This document shows positions 36,936-47,813 of a DNA stretch of 64,000 nt, piece by piece. The stretch's first letter is position 1, and each line of letters begins with the position of its first letter. The notes beneath the pieces were generated by a model. The model ran no database searches and had not been told where the DNA came from. It saw only the letters and a list, made by a program, of their open reading frames with translations. Position numbers and translations under genes: made by a program. Origin of the DNA: Anaeramoeba flamelloides (lineage: Eukaryota; Metamonada; Anaeramoebidae); the NCBI GenBank assembly GCA_027625915.1, contig JANTQA010000076.1, positions 496,001 to 560,000 of the forward strand, given 5' to 3'.

Positions 36936-39900
36936 CCAAAAAAGTGGGGCATTTTTTTTTACATTTGATAAAAAATATTCTTTTTTAGTGAAAGTATTCA
37001 TTAATTTGCATTACCAAATCAAGTTTAATATTAATACAAATTGAATAAATGGCTAAGGTATTTATTTAAAAATATGTTAGTTGAAATATTTCTCAAAAAT
37101 AAAAAAAAAAATAACACTTTTTTTGGAGAATACAATGTATGACCAATTTCGATAAAAAACTGGAAATATGGAAATGGTACAAATGTTTTTTTAAACAATA
37201 AAATCCAGTTATGAGTTATCAATTCTATTAGAAAATTTGTTGAGATTAACCAAGTTATGGAAACAGTTTTTTCAATCAAAAAGAAAATAATAAACACAAA
37301 TTTTAAACCCCTAAAAAATATCAGATAAAATCGAGATCAGAAAATTTAATATCTTTTATTTTTGTAATACAATACTAATAAACAAATTGAATTATTACCA
37401 AGAATCGATAAATGGTAATTAATGATTTTGTATATTTAAATACTTTTTTGAAGATTGAGTTTAAAAGGGATATTTTAAAATAAATTTGCCCCACTTTATT
37501 GGAAATAGCTTATATATATATATATCAAGATCTTCATTCTAAAAGTTAAAAAGAAGTTATTTTTCCCTAGAAAAAATATTAGAAAAAATATAAAAAATGA
37601 TGCTATATTTTTCAGATCAACATCACTTGATATATTTGATATAATATTTTCATTTCAATTTGAAAAAGAAAATCACAGAAATCACAGAAATCACAAAAAT
37701 CACAGAAACCTGAATCTCAAAATTTGAGAACTTTTTGATTTTTATTTCTCACAAGCCAATTCAGTCATCTTGACGTTTAACTAATTCTAAATGGGATCTA
37801 CAAGGTGTATTTGTAAAATGACAAACTTCGAAATAATCGTAAACTAAAAGATTTTTTCGTTTCTGTGATTTGGAATAATTTGATTTCCTATCATAAGAGT
37901 TTTAAGAGGGGTAAAATATTACTTTTTAATACTTTACAAAATATAATTTTTTAACCAAAAATATTTGTTTATTGCTAAAAAGAAAATTAATACCAATTTA
38001 TAGTTTTTTTTTTTTTTTTTGGAATATTATGAAGATTTGATTGAAATCCAGAGATAAAAATCTTTGATTCCTTTTTAATCTATTTGGATTCTTTTTACCA
38101 AATGTTTGTGAAAAAAAATATTATCCACTGAAAAACTTAAGGACTACGTTTTTAGGCGAAAACGGTGAAATAATGTATAAAATCACCCTTGAAAGAGTTA
38201 TGTAATCCAAGTAATATTTGTCCAACGAGAATTTCTTTTAGAAAAAATGGGAAATTTTCACAATTTCAACAATTTTCACAATTTTTGTCATGTTAGATCA
38301 TGACAAAATTTTGATTTTAATATTTTAGAATTTCCATTTCAACCTTCTGAACTCACACTATTTTCTTGGGCTGGTCTATATATTATTTACAACTTATTTG
38401 CTTTTACAAGTTTGAAATGTTCTCAAAGTTGAAATGTCCTTGAAAGTCCCCAAAAGCCATTTTTTGCAATTATTTTTTTTTGTTATTTTCTATTTTCCTT
38501 TTCATTGAAAAAGAAAGAAATACAGTCTGCGTGAAAAGGTAAAGATGACAAAAAATGTTTTTTGTTTTTTTTTTTTGTCCAATTTCTTCCGTGTGAAATT
38601 TTTTTGTGAGAGGTGAAAGTGAAATAACACAATTACTCAACCCACTCAAGAGTGGGAACTTAGTCCTTAATTTTAACTTTAATTTTTTTTCAGTTGTCAT
38701 TTTTTTTAAAAGCAAAATTCCTAATATATTCATACTAGGAAACTCGTTTTTTCTGTATGATGCGGATTTTATGAAATCTACACTTTTTACCTAACCATTG
38801 TGGAAAAAAAGTGAAACAAGGTTTTTAATTGGGAACCTTAATAGAACCTGAAAATTCAAAGTAAGATCAATTAAAAAAAGAATAAATAAATAAATAAAGA
38901 CAAAATGAAGTATTCGCCACAATAACAGTTTTTTTAATACTATCTTTGGGTATGGATTTTTCTTTGATTGATCAATTATTAAAAATTTGTTCATAAAATT
39001 GACTATTTTTGAGATCTCCAAAACCACAACAACAATTTCGATAAATCAAGTAGACTTAAATTGTATTTGTTGGGTTGATTGAAAATAATATAATGGGTTA
39101 TTATTTGAAGTTAATTGATTTTTTCTTTTTATTGATTTTACTTTTCATTTTCAGGTTCTATTAATGTTACCAATTAAAAACCGTGTTGAACTTTTTTTCC
39201 ATGTTTCACTTTTTTTCCACAACATTAAATTAAATTTTTACCAGTAATGATTTATTACTTTTTAGTTGAAATTAATCTTTTTCAAATTTTTTCCTCGCTT
39301 TTTTTCTTTTTCAATTCATTTTTAGATTACTGTCTTACTCAAAGACTTTCAGATATTGGGACTAGTCTACTATTATGTCAAATCATGAATAGTTAAAATT
39401 TTCAAGAAATTTATAACATGCGATTAAACAAAGAAAAACCCTTCCTATAAGGTAGGTGTATAAAAACAGTTCTTGTGATTAAGGCTCTATTTTGTCTTTA
39501 AGCTATTATTGTATTTCTTTTATTACTTGATCATACTTTTTGTTTTCTGTGATTCTATCAAGGTTTCTGTGACTTCCAATCAAAAGCATGTTGAACTTTT
39601 TTTCCTGTTTCACTGTTTTCAACAATTATGGGGCTTTGAACAAAAACACAATTAGCCTTGGTAACATCGACTTCTTGAAAAACGATTTGTTAGGCTTGGA
39701 AAATTCAAAAAGAAAATTGTTGTTCACAAGAAAGAGTAAAGGAATAATAGATCTTACCATCATTAAAAGAGATTTGTCGTTTTGGAAGGAATAATTTTGA
39801 AAAACTAACAAACAGCAAAAGCAAGCCGAAGAAGGCAACATTTGAAACATTTGTTTTTTGTTAAATTTGGGAAATACCAGTGGCAAGTCGTGTTTGTTTT

Positions 39901-40096
39901 GTTTATTAAACAGTTTTGCGACCAGAAGTGTAATTATTACTGTACCAAGACATTGGATCCATGTAATAAAAAATATAGATGGGCTGACTATCCCAGAAAG
40001 GATGCTTTGGTTAAAGAGTGGAAGAATGAACGAAGAAGCAAAAAAAAGTATAAGTGTTAATGCAACTGTTCTTGTTTGTGGTGGTAGAGTTTTCAT
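33225..40096 (-). CDS. Nucleotide-sugar transporter, SLC35C1/GDP-fucose-transporter-like, two exons
   Basis: Multispanning drug/metabolite-transporter-superfamily protein, expected in the Golgi or ER membrane importing a GDP-sugar. Exons on the minus strand are 40096-39758 (113 codons) and 33851-33225 (208 codons plus TAA), 321 residues in all. Exon 1 has the N-terminal NQSILSG and FFITWIQCLGTVIITLL, where family members have N/K-Y-(I/L)-L and FVTWFQC. Exon 2 has the signature GYVTIIQINNTSPLTHIV, close to GYVTGLQIKFTSPLTHNV of SLC35C1. The join is phase 0: ATG ATG then GTG GCA AGG, giving LLMMVARTTSVLGYFIF, which fits the FYNVGRSLTTVFN region. Donor GTAAGA, acceptor AAAAG. An upstream in-frame Met at 40201 adds 35 unrelated residues, so the ATG at 40096 is preferred. 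Substrate specificity is inferred. Confidence 0.87.
33867..33893. repeat. TA microsatellite next to the acceptor site
   Basis: About 13 to 14 TA units ending about 15 nt from the 3' splice site of the SLC35-like gene. Confidence 0.85.
34024..34458. repeat. Fold-back repeat, family D copy 2
   Basis: Same modules as 4016-4490: CCTAACGAAAATCTATTGAT, AATAAATAGAAAACTCACA, GTGAAGTGTTCTAGGTTT. They are arranged as mirrored arms around a palindromic centre near 34215-34265 (AAATAAACAGAAAA / TTTTCGGTTTATTT). Preceded by the inverted flank GAGTAAAATCTTTGGATTTT. Confidence 0.65.
34665..35425. mobile_element. TTAA-flanked inverted-repeat element, family A copy 1
   Basis: 761 bp from TTAAGGGTTTAGCGCCTACC to GACGCTAATCTCTTAA, TTAA on both sides. 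It aligns through its length with the 52161-54135 copy (for example ATCATTTACACCCAATTACA near the right end). It is uninterrupted here, so it provides the empty site for the element nested in the other copy. No coding capacity. Confidence 0.75.
36928..37510 (-). mobile_element. 580-bp TA-site inverted-repeat element, family T copy
   Basis: 583 bp inside a TA microsatellite. Left end AGGTATTTCCAAAAAAGTGG, right end CCACTTTATTGGAAATAGCT; the inverted repeat is 23 bp with few mismatches. It is inverted relative to the 20939 and 23985 copies. The best-preserved ends of the family are here. The minus-strand frame 37297-37031 resembles that of the 20939 copy. Confidence 0.8.
37675..37710. repeat. 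9-bp tandem repeat (ATCACAGAA)
   Basis: About four units with one variant. The same unit is repeated at about 56766-56812. Confidence 0.8.
38137..38670. mobile_element. TTAA-flanked inverted-repeat element, family F copy 2
   Basis: 534 bp. Left TTAAGGACTACGTTTTTAGG; right, reverse complemented, TTAAGGACTAAGTTCCCAC. Ends match family F copy 1 (TTAAGGACT.AGTTT), but the interior is shorter. Confidence 0.6.
38799..39222. mobile_element. 424-bp inverted-repeat element
   Basis: Left arm TTGTGGAAAAAAAGTGAAAC then TTTTTAATTGGGAACCTTAA; the right arm is its reverse complement with an extra copy of a GGAAAAAAAGTTCAAC module. Arms are about 60-75 bp. Arm-like fragments occur alone at 39577-39630 and 50755-50815. 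Confidence 0.6.
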
Positions 40097-41248
40097 TTGA
40101 TTGGAAATTTGGAACTCGTGAAAAACAATAAAAAAAATGATCTTTTGAAAAAGATTAAAGTGTATTTTGATAACTAGTCCTCTTTTTGGCTTACTAACCA
40201 AAAATTGTTCTGTATTTTTAAAGTCTTTTATGTGAATTTATTTCCAAATACTTTTTTCCTTTCAATTCTTTTCATTAATATTTTAAGAATCCGGAGATCT
40301 TTTGGAAATATCTAACCATCAGAAAGTTTTCTTTGAGACACTGACTATTCAACTTAATTCAACATAACCTTTTAACAGTTTTATCCAACCAAAGAATATC
40401 ATCCTTAATTTACAATCGTCTTCAAAAATCCCGAACTGGCTTTGAAATAAAAAATGGGTAAAAATTTTCACTTCAAATCTATTTTACAAATTGGTTTACT
40501 CAGAAATAGGTTGTAATTTACGGTCTCACTTTATTTTTTTGATGTTTTTTTATTATGTTTATTAATTTAATATCTCGGTTTAACTATAAAAACTCAGTTA
40601 AACTCTGATTTAAGAATTTTGGAAAAAAGTATAAAATTTTATCTGACTAAAATTTCAAATACAAGTAAAATTTTAAAATTAATTTATATTTATTAGTTGA
40701 TAAAACTTTGATTCCTTTTATTTAAACCGATCAACTTTATGTTAATAGTTTTTTTTTGATTGCACTTTTTTCTGTCTTTTTTTTTGAAAATTTCTTTACT
40801 TTGATAGAGAAAAGTTTACTTGAAAATTTCGTTTTTTATGAGATTTTATAAATTCTATTTTTTTACAAATATTGGCAAATTTTTCAAATAATTTTTTAGT
40901 TAAACAAAGATATTATCTGGAGTTATTAAGTATTTCACTTAATTCTATTTACGTGTTTTTTTTTTCAAATATATATAGTGTTACGTGTACAATATATAAT
41001 AATAAAGTGGTATTAAATCTATTTTTATATAAAAAAAAAATTATAAGAGCGTAAAAAACATTATATTATTTTGATTTTGATATAGTATTTTGAGAAATAT
41101 TACACAAATTTCTAGGATTTTACTTAATTTTTTTAACATTATATTAATTATAGAAATTTGGAAACAATTTTCGAAACTTTTTTATAATATTTTTTTTAAT
41201 TATCATACTTTGATCATTATTTCATCTTTTTCTAATCTTTTCATAACT
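40097..41248. other. Gene-free upstream flank of the SLC35-like gene
   Basis: AT-rich. A motif like GGGTAAAAATTTTCACTTC near 40455 recurs near 44355 and 51905, suggesting an old dispersed repeat. No gene recognised. Confidence 0.4.
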
Positions 41249-41650
41249 CTACTATTTCCAAAAAAGAGGATCAAAATCATTTTAATTTATATTTATTAAA
41301 GAGAATCGTCATAAAATATTTAAATATACAGAATCATTAATAACCATTTATCAATTCTTGATAACAATTCAATTTGTTTGATAGTATGATTTGACTAAAA
41401 TAATAGATATTAAACTTTTTGATCTTGATTTTATCAGATATTTTTTTGTCCTGAAAATTGGTTTTTATGATTTTTGTTTTTTCAAGATTGAAAAAATCTT
41501 TTTCAAAACTTATTTAATCTAGACAAAATTTATAAAAAGAATTAAAAACATAAAAAAATAGTTTATTGTTAGAAAAATCTTTTGTATCTTTAGCCATATA
41601 GTCGATTTTTTTATTGAAATTTAGTCTTGTATTTTTCTATCTAAAAAAGT
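41249..41650 (+). mobile_element. Degraded 580-bp TA-site element (family T)
   Basis: Begins CTATTTCCAAAAAAGAGGAT and keeps the family blocks TATCAATTCTTGATAACAAT and TTTGATCTTGATTTTATCAG in order, but with many gaps. The right end is not recognisable. This is the oldest copy in the window. Confidence 0.5.
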
Positions 41651-44600
41651 TCTAAATCATGATTCAGTTAAATATGCACAGTTAAAATGAGTTAATTACA
41701 TGTTTTTAAAGGGTTTGAAGGAAATTAGAAGAAATATTTATTTTTGAAATTTCAAAAATTGAACAATATTTTTTATGCATATTTTTTTATTAACTTTTTA
41801 TTTTTTTGTTTTTTTTTTGAAATCCTTAATTCATTTACTAATTTTTTTTATTACAAGATCAATAACTATTTTGAAATAATATATTATTCTAAGGTTATCG
41901 ATAAAGTAAAAATGATTGATAGAAATCATTTTAATTTCTCTTGGGATTTAATTTGGATCTTCGATTGGATGTCAAAATTAACATACTTGTTTTTTTCTTA
42001 TGAGTCAATAAGAATTTTGGTTTTTCTTTTTTTAAGAAAATCTATTGATTTATGAGATTTTTTCAGGAATATATCAACTTTTTTTTTTTTTGTAGTTTTA
42101 TTATTCTAAATATTTTTTATTTAATCTCGAAAAGTCAATTATAAAAAATATTTGATATTTGAAAAAACAAACTTGGGCTTTTTCACTTAAACCATTTTAT
42201 TTTTTTTATTTTTTTCAAATTATTTCAACAGATATAATCCGAAATAAATACAACAGTCATTGATTCAATTAGTAGTAATTCTTAACTTAATTTAATTTCA
42301 CAAGTTTATAAATAGTTCCACGAAGAAATATATTTTTTTATAAAACATAAAAAACAGTTCCCCTTTTTTTCAGAAATAACTTTTTAATAATTTCGAAAAA
42401 AAAAAAAAGATTTGCCGTTTTGACCATTTTTATGAAAATAGAAGTTTATAAACATCGAAATTATTTATCAAATTCTAATTTTTATTACTATCTCTAAACT
42501 TTGTATACCCTACAATTTCTTTCATATAATATCTTAGAAACAATCACTTGTATGATACAATTATATATTACAAACAAGTTATTGCTGAAAACTGTATTAA
42601 CAACAAATACAACAATTAAATTAATTATTTTCCTTAGACATTAAAGAACGCCTGATTTTCTTCAAATGAATATAAAATTCTATATCTATTAACACACCTT
42701 TTGTAGAGCGAGAGTAAAATAAAAAAAAATGAAAAATTTGAAATCATAATTAATTATAGTTAATCTAAATTTCAAATACTATTTTTCTTAAATTAAATTA
42801 GTAGGTTTATTTTTGATTAAAAAGAAAAAAAAAAAATTCAAATTATAAAATACAAAAAAAAAATATTAATTTTCCAAATAAATTACTTTCATTTTTTTTT
42901 AAAAATTTATTTTAACAAATAATTTATAATAATACTTTCTTTCATTGTTGTATCTGTAGATGAATTTTTAATCTCTAAAAAATTTCTTTTTTTTGAAAAA
43001 ATCATTTGATTTTTAACCAACAAAATTTATCTATGGGGAATAAAATGACACATGTTGAAATAAATACAAATTAATTAATTATTTAATAGATTTATAATAC
43101 TTAATCTTACTTAATTAGTTTTCAACGGGATAGGTGTTTGGATAAATAAAAAAAGTCATGAAATTTTTAAAAATTTATCTAAATTGCCCAAGAATTATTT
43201 AGAAAAGTGAAGCAAAAAATTTTCAAATCAGAATTTCAATTTAGAAAAGTAGATTAAAAGTCAAAAAAAAAAAAAAAAAATAAGAAATTCTGGGTTTTGA
43301 ACAAATATCAAAAAATTTGTAAAATTTCAAAAAAAAAGAAAAACGATAAATGAAAAGATCAACTGAGAAACAGAAAACTTAAAATTAAAAGATACAACTC
43401 TCTATCAATTTAGAGAAAAATTAATAATCAACATCTCTGGATGGATAGTTCAAGAAAAATTTAAAATTATTAGGTATATTAACAATATAAATAAACAATC
43501 ATATTACAGATTGTAGAGTACCTAGGTTTTCTTATATTAAAAAGAAAAAGAAAAAACAAATATTGTATGCAATTCTTAAAAAGCTAACAGGACTTATGCT
43601 GAAATTTTAAGTTTTTTTACAAAATCAATACATTTTAGGAATAAACAGAAAACGCAAGAAAAACTAACCGTCGTCATCCATAATTCATAGAATAAAGATC
43701 AATTAAAGATTTTACTATTTTGTTTTAAATTCTTGAAAAGATCAAGGCTGTAAGAGGAAAATAATTTTTCACTTTCAAAATAAAAAAAATAAAAGAAAGG
43801 AATTAGATTAATTTTTTTATATAAAAAACTTTTTATGATAATATTTTCCATAAAAATGTTATTTAAAATGTATTTAAAAACATGATAAATTCAACAGAAA
43901 AAAATATAAAAAACAATTTTAGATTTGAATATCAAAAATTTTGTATCCAAAGATTCTTTGAGATTCTTGAAAGGATCAAGGTTAATTTTAAAAGAGATTT
44001 TAATTACTTGTTATGACACTAACTATCCTGATTTATCTTCAAGTATATTTAGACACTCATCCTAAATTCCATAATGAGAAAAAGTGAAGAGGATAGATGA
44101 AGTGGTAAGATGGGTTTTGATTTTCCAAACCTTTTAAGAGAAGTTTTTTATTTTATTCCGAATAAAAAGCTTTTACTTAAAGTGAACAATTACAAAAAAA
44201 AAAACTTCAAAATTTTTATTAACTTAGAACTCTTTATTAACTATAAATTTTTATGTATAATAAAAAGTAATAATAACTAAAAAAACTAATTTTGAGAGTT
44301 ATCAAAAAATTGTGTTGAATATTAAAAGAGGACTATTACTGGTATTTTGTTTTGAAATGGGATAAAATTTTCACTTACTTTTCATTTTCCTTTTTCAAGT
44401 AGGGTTTTCTTAAAATGTACAGTAATTTGTGATCTCAGTTTCTATGCCTGGTACTTTTTTATTTTATAAACTAAGAATCTGAATTAAAACAAAGAATATT
44501 CAGAATTGGAGAAAAGATAATCGATTTTAAATGTTAACCCATTTGAATTTCATAAATCAATATAAAAAATTAGACTAAGAATTGAATTAATAATTCGAAT

Positions 44601-45084
44601 GCTTTTATATTTTTGGTGTTTATTTGAAAATTGATCACTTCAAAACAAAAATTCAGTTTGGTTGTTCGAATCTCTGTTCTAAGAATTACATAAACTTGTT
44701 CTAATCGTTTCCTTAATACATTAAAAATATGAGAATAAAACAAAGAAAAGTATGAAGGTGAAAGGAATGAAAATTTTTTTGTTATCATACTAAGCATTAG
44801 AAAGTGGGTAAACTAAGCCAAAAACGTACCAAAATAATACCAAGCAAAAAAAAAAAAGAAAAAAAAGAGAAAAAATAATGAGAAAAAAACAAAAAGAAAA
44901 AAAAAGAGTTTCTTTTTATTATTTTAAAAAGATCTTTTCTGAATAAAAAAGAAAAAAAGAAAAAAATTGGTATTTGGTTTAGTGTTTTTTGTGATTTAAA
45001 TTTTTTTTTTATTTCCTTGATCAAGTGATGAATAAAAAGGCAACAATCGAGAAATGAAAAAAAAAAAACTCAACCAAAAAGAAA
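41651..45084. other. Gene-free AT-rich stretch
   Basis: Includes a short fold-back family D fragment at about 43600-43680 (AATAAACAGAAAACGCAAG). A 103-codon frame at 41744-42055 is Phe/Ile-rich and has no recognisable product. No gene supported. Confidence 0.4.
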
Positions 45085-45876
45085 TTAAAAATTCGAACCT
45101 AATAATAAATTGATTGCCTGTTCTTGGCTTCCATTACAAATTTCTAACATTTGAATGACCTGTTGTCTCGGAAACCCAAGATTTACGATATTTTGAATTT
45201 TTCTTTCGTTTTCTGTTTGCCTTTGATTATTAGTATTATTATTATTTGATTTGACCGAATTCGTTCGTGAGCGCACAGTATTTTTTTTGTTGAAAAGCCA
45301 TTCGAGTGACCTTTGGAGATCATTTCTTGTTTCGTGAAGCGCCCATTTGCACCTTTCTTTTTCAAAACCCATCCCGATCAATTCTCGAAGACGCTCATCG
45401 TTATAGTTAAGAATCACTTTTGGTTTTTCAACATAATGAATAACTGGGGTGGTGATTGTTGTCGAGAGGAACGAAACACGGTTCTGAGAAACAGGGGCCT
45501 TATAGGTCTCAAGCTTAGAAAAGGGCTTGAACTCTTTTTTAAGCATTTCTTCTTTTTCTTGTTTTTGTTCTTGTTCTTCCTCTTCTTTTTGTATTGTTTC
45601 TGTGTTTTCTTTTTCTTGTTTTTGAATTTGTTTTTGATTTAGGCTTGTTTGGAAATTAGGTACTAGATAAAGAATTAAGGAAACTGGTTGATTAAGAGTC
45701 GAGATGTTGGTTTGGTCATCAAGCTTGGTGGAATTATTAAAAAAGATTTGATTCTTCCTTTCATATCCAAAGTCCTTTAATAATTGAGATTTTACCTCAT
45801 TTATTGTACAACCAGATTTTACTTGAACTTCTTTTTTTTGGTTGTCTAAAGTTTTGATTTGTATTAAGGTTGTCAT
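45085..45876 (-). CDS. UBL-UBA-UBA protein, Rad23/Dsk2-type ubiquitin shuttle candidate
   Basis: 263 residues, single exon, ending in TAA. Residues 1-75 form a ubiquitin-like fold (MTTLIQIKTLDNQKKEV, TINEVKSQLLKDFGYERKNQ). A Gln/Glu/Lys coiled linker spans about 80-115. UBA1 is about 158-200 (LRELIGMGFEKERCKWALHE, with the MGF loop). An Asn-rich spacer follows, then UBA2 about 220-262 (IQNIVNLGFPRQQVIQML, with the LGF loop). UBL plus UBA proteins carry ubiquitylated cargo to the proteasome. Unlike classical Rad23 there is no room between the UBAs for an XPC-binding domain, so a repair role is not implied. The start chosen is the Met at 45876. An upstream in-frame Met at 45981 would add 35 Phe-rich residues that break the usual N-terminal position of the UBL. 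Confidence 0.85.
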   Translation of the reverse strand: MTTLIQIKTLDNQKKEVQVKSGCTINEVKSQLLKDFGYERKNQIFFNNSTKLDDQTNISTLNQPVSLILYLVPNFQTSLNQKQIQKQEKENTETIQKEEEEQEQKQEKEEMLKKEFKPFSKLETYKAPVSQNRVSFLSTTITTPVIHYVEKPKVILNYNDERLRELIGMGFEKERCKWALHETRNDLQRSLEWLFNKKNTVRSRTNSVKSNNNNTNNQRQTENERKIQNIVNLGFPRQQVIQMLEICNGSQEQAINLLLGSNF

Positions 45877-47618
45877 AACAATTTGAAAAAAAGAAATAAA
45901 AAAAAATGAATTGTGAAATTGATATCCAGGACAAAAATTGCACAAAAATTGTTGTAACTTTTTCTCATTCCAAAACAACATTCGTGTTTTTTTGAAATTA
46001 TTTCAAATATTGAAATGAATTACAAGATCAAAATTCAATAACTTTCATTCAAAAGTTTTTACAATTAAAACTTTTAAAAGCTTGCAATTTATAGAAATTT
46101 ACACTTTTTGGTTTTCATAAAAAGAATTTCAGGTTTTTTGAAAGCTCAGAAATATTTTTCTTTTTGATAACTTTCAAAAATTTCAATTAAATTCAAAATG
46201 AAATCTTTATTGAAATTATTATTTTTTTAGCTTTTTTGGTTTTAAAAAGTTTGTGCCAAGTATTTGAAGTTTAAAAAAATATCAAAGAATATTAGAAATT
46301 GAAATCTTTCAGACTGTCAGTATGAAAGTTCCAAAAAGTCTTGAAAGTATTAATATTGATTGTGCTATTCTTGTAGTGTTTTTCTGTGTTTTTTTTGACT
46401 TGAAATCTTCTCATAATCAATTTCAAATAACAGGAGATCTATCAACATAAAAATCTCATAAATTTTCATTGGGAAAAGTCAAAAAGTATCTCCACTGTAA
46501 ATCTTTTTAGTTTTAATTTGTTCAAATTTTATGAATAAAAAAAGTAGTAGATCATGGTTTTTTATTGTGGAAGATTTCTGAAAAAGTGTTACTTGTGTGA
46601 AACTAAAGTGAGACATGAAAAAAAGCGAGGCAATTTTTTTTTTATATTTTTAAACATTTAATAGTTTACTTTAAAAAAAGATCTAATGCTTAACAGAATT
46701 TTTAATGACTAAAACAAATTCAATTTGGGATCATCACTTTTTAAGAAAGATAAAATCTATTTTTAGATTGGCTAAATGTAAATTTCATCAAGATTTTACA
46801 AATATATTGTTAGAAAAAGTAAATACTTAAGTTTAAAATCGCAAAAAGTGGCAAAAATGAGTATTAAATAAATTTTTTGGATTATTTATATCTGGCAAAT
46901 TAGAATTTTCAGAAATTATCTTTAATTAGAAATATTTTGTGAGTACTTGAGAAAAACTCGATTATTATTGAGCACAACCAATAATGAAAATGATTTCAAT
47001 TTTGGATTTTTCAATAGTAATTTATCAATATCAAGAGAACCTAAAAAATCAATTTGTCAAAAAATAGAATTAAATATTAAGTATATGTATTCAATACACA
47101 ACGGCATTAAAATTCAAAAAATTAAATCGAGAGATAATTCTTTTTAAAATAATATTTAAAATGACTAAAAGACAAAATAGTGATAATTTTTCTTTTTTTT
47201 TTTTACTTTAAGAATTTTCAATATAAAATAAATTATTGGGTTTCATAATAATTTACTAAAAGAAAATTGTTAAAAATGTAATTAAGAATTTTTTTCAGGG
47301 AAAAAAGTGAAAAAAAAATTTAAGGTCCTCATTTGAATTCTTATGAAATTTAAAAAATATTGGTGGTTTCGATCAGTTTTACTAATTTAGCAATTAAATT
47401 TTGAATTTTGGACAAAATAAGTTTCCCACTTTTTTTCCTCATCCCAATTTTAACCCAAAAAAGTAAAATAAGAAATTATTATTATTTTTTGTTTTTTTTA
47501 AAATTTGAATTTTTGTAATGAATAAATATTTGAGAATTGTTCTTTTGTTAGAACTCCAGTCATTAAACATGGATTTTCTCCATACTCAAAGTACTGAATG
47601 GACTTGAAAAATAAAGTA
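45877..47618. other. Gene-free upstream flank of the UBL-UBA gene
   Basis: AT-rich with no recognisable gene. A short frame at 46947-47147 has no known product. Confidence 0.45.
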
Positions 47619-47813
47619 CAGCCAGTTTCAAATTTACGGCACAAACTTTAACGAAATTTAAGGCACAATAAATATCTCAAATTAAGGCACAAAATTTGAA
47701 ATTTTTTTTAACACAATTTATTTTACTAGAATCTGAATTTTGTGCTTTAATTTGGGATTTTTATTGTTACTTAAATTTCGTTAAAGTTTGTGCCGTAAAT
47801 TTGAAACTGACTG
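47619..47813. mobile_element. Palindromic MITE, Tc1/mariner-like
   Basis: 195 bp flanked by TA. Left CAGCCAGTTTCAAATTTACG; right, reverse complemented, CAGTCAGTTTCAAATTTACG. Inverted arms are about 48 bp, nearly perfect, with a further GGCACAAA repeat inside. CAGT-type ends at a TA site are the hallmark of Tc1/mariner. A diverged copy lies at 23445-23638. Confidence 0.82.

Larger units (their letters stand above)
33852..39757 (-). other. Giant intron of the SLC35-like gene (5,906 bp)
   Basis: Sense ends GTAAGATCTATT and ATTACTACAAAAG. A TA dinucleotide run (33867-33893) lies only about 15 nt before the acceptor, so there is no polypyrimidine tract there. It contains the fold-back repeat 34024-34458, TTAA element A1 (34665-35425), a TA-site element (36928-37510), TTAA element F2 (38137-38670), a 424-bp inverted-repeat element (38799-39222) and a solo end of the latter near 39577-39630. 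These make up nearly half the intron. No nested gene recognised. Confidence 0.83.

Noticed and set aside
37675-37710. Short direct repeats as a possible CRISPR array
   Set aside because: Units are 9 bp and contiguous without spacers, in a eukaryotic intron: a simple tandem repeat.
39353-40180. GGGACTAGT and ACTAGTCCT as ends of a TTAA element around exon 1 of the SLC35 gene
   Set aside because: No TTAA at either border, and the matching stretch is only about 9 bp.
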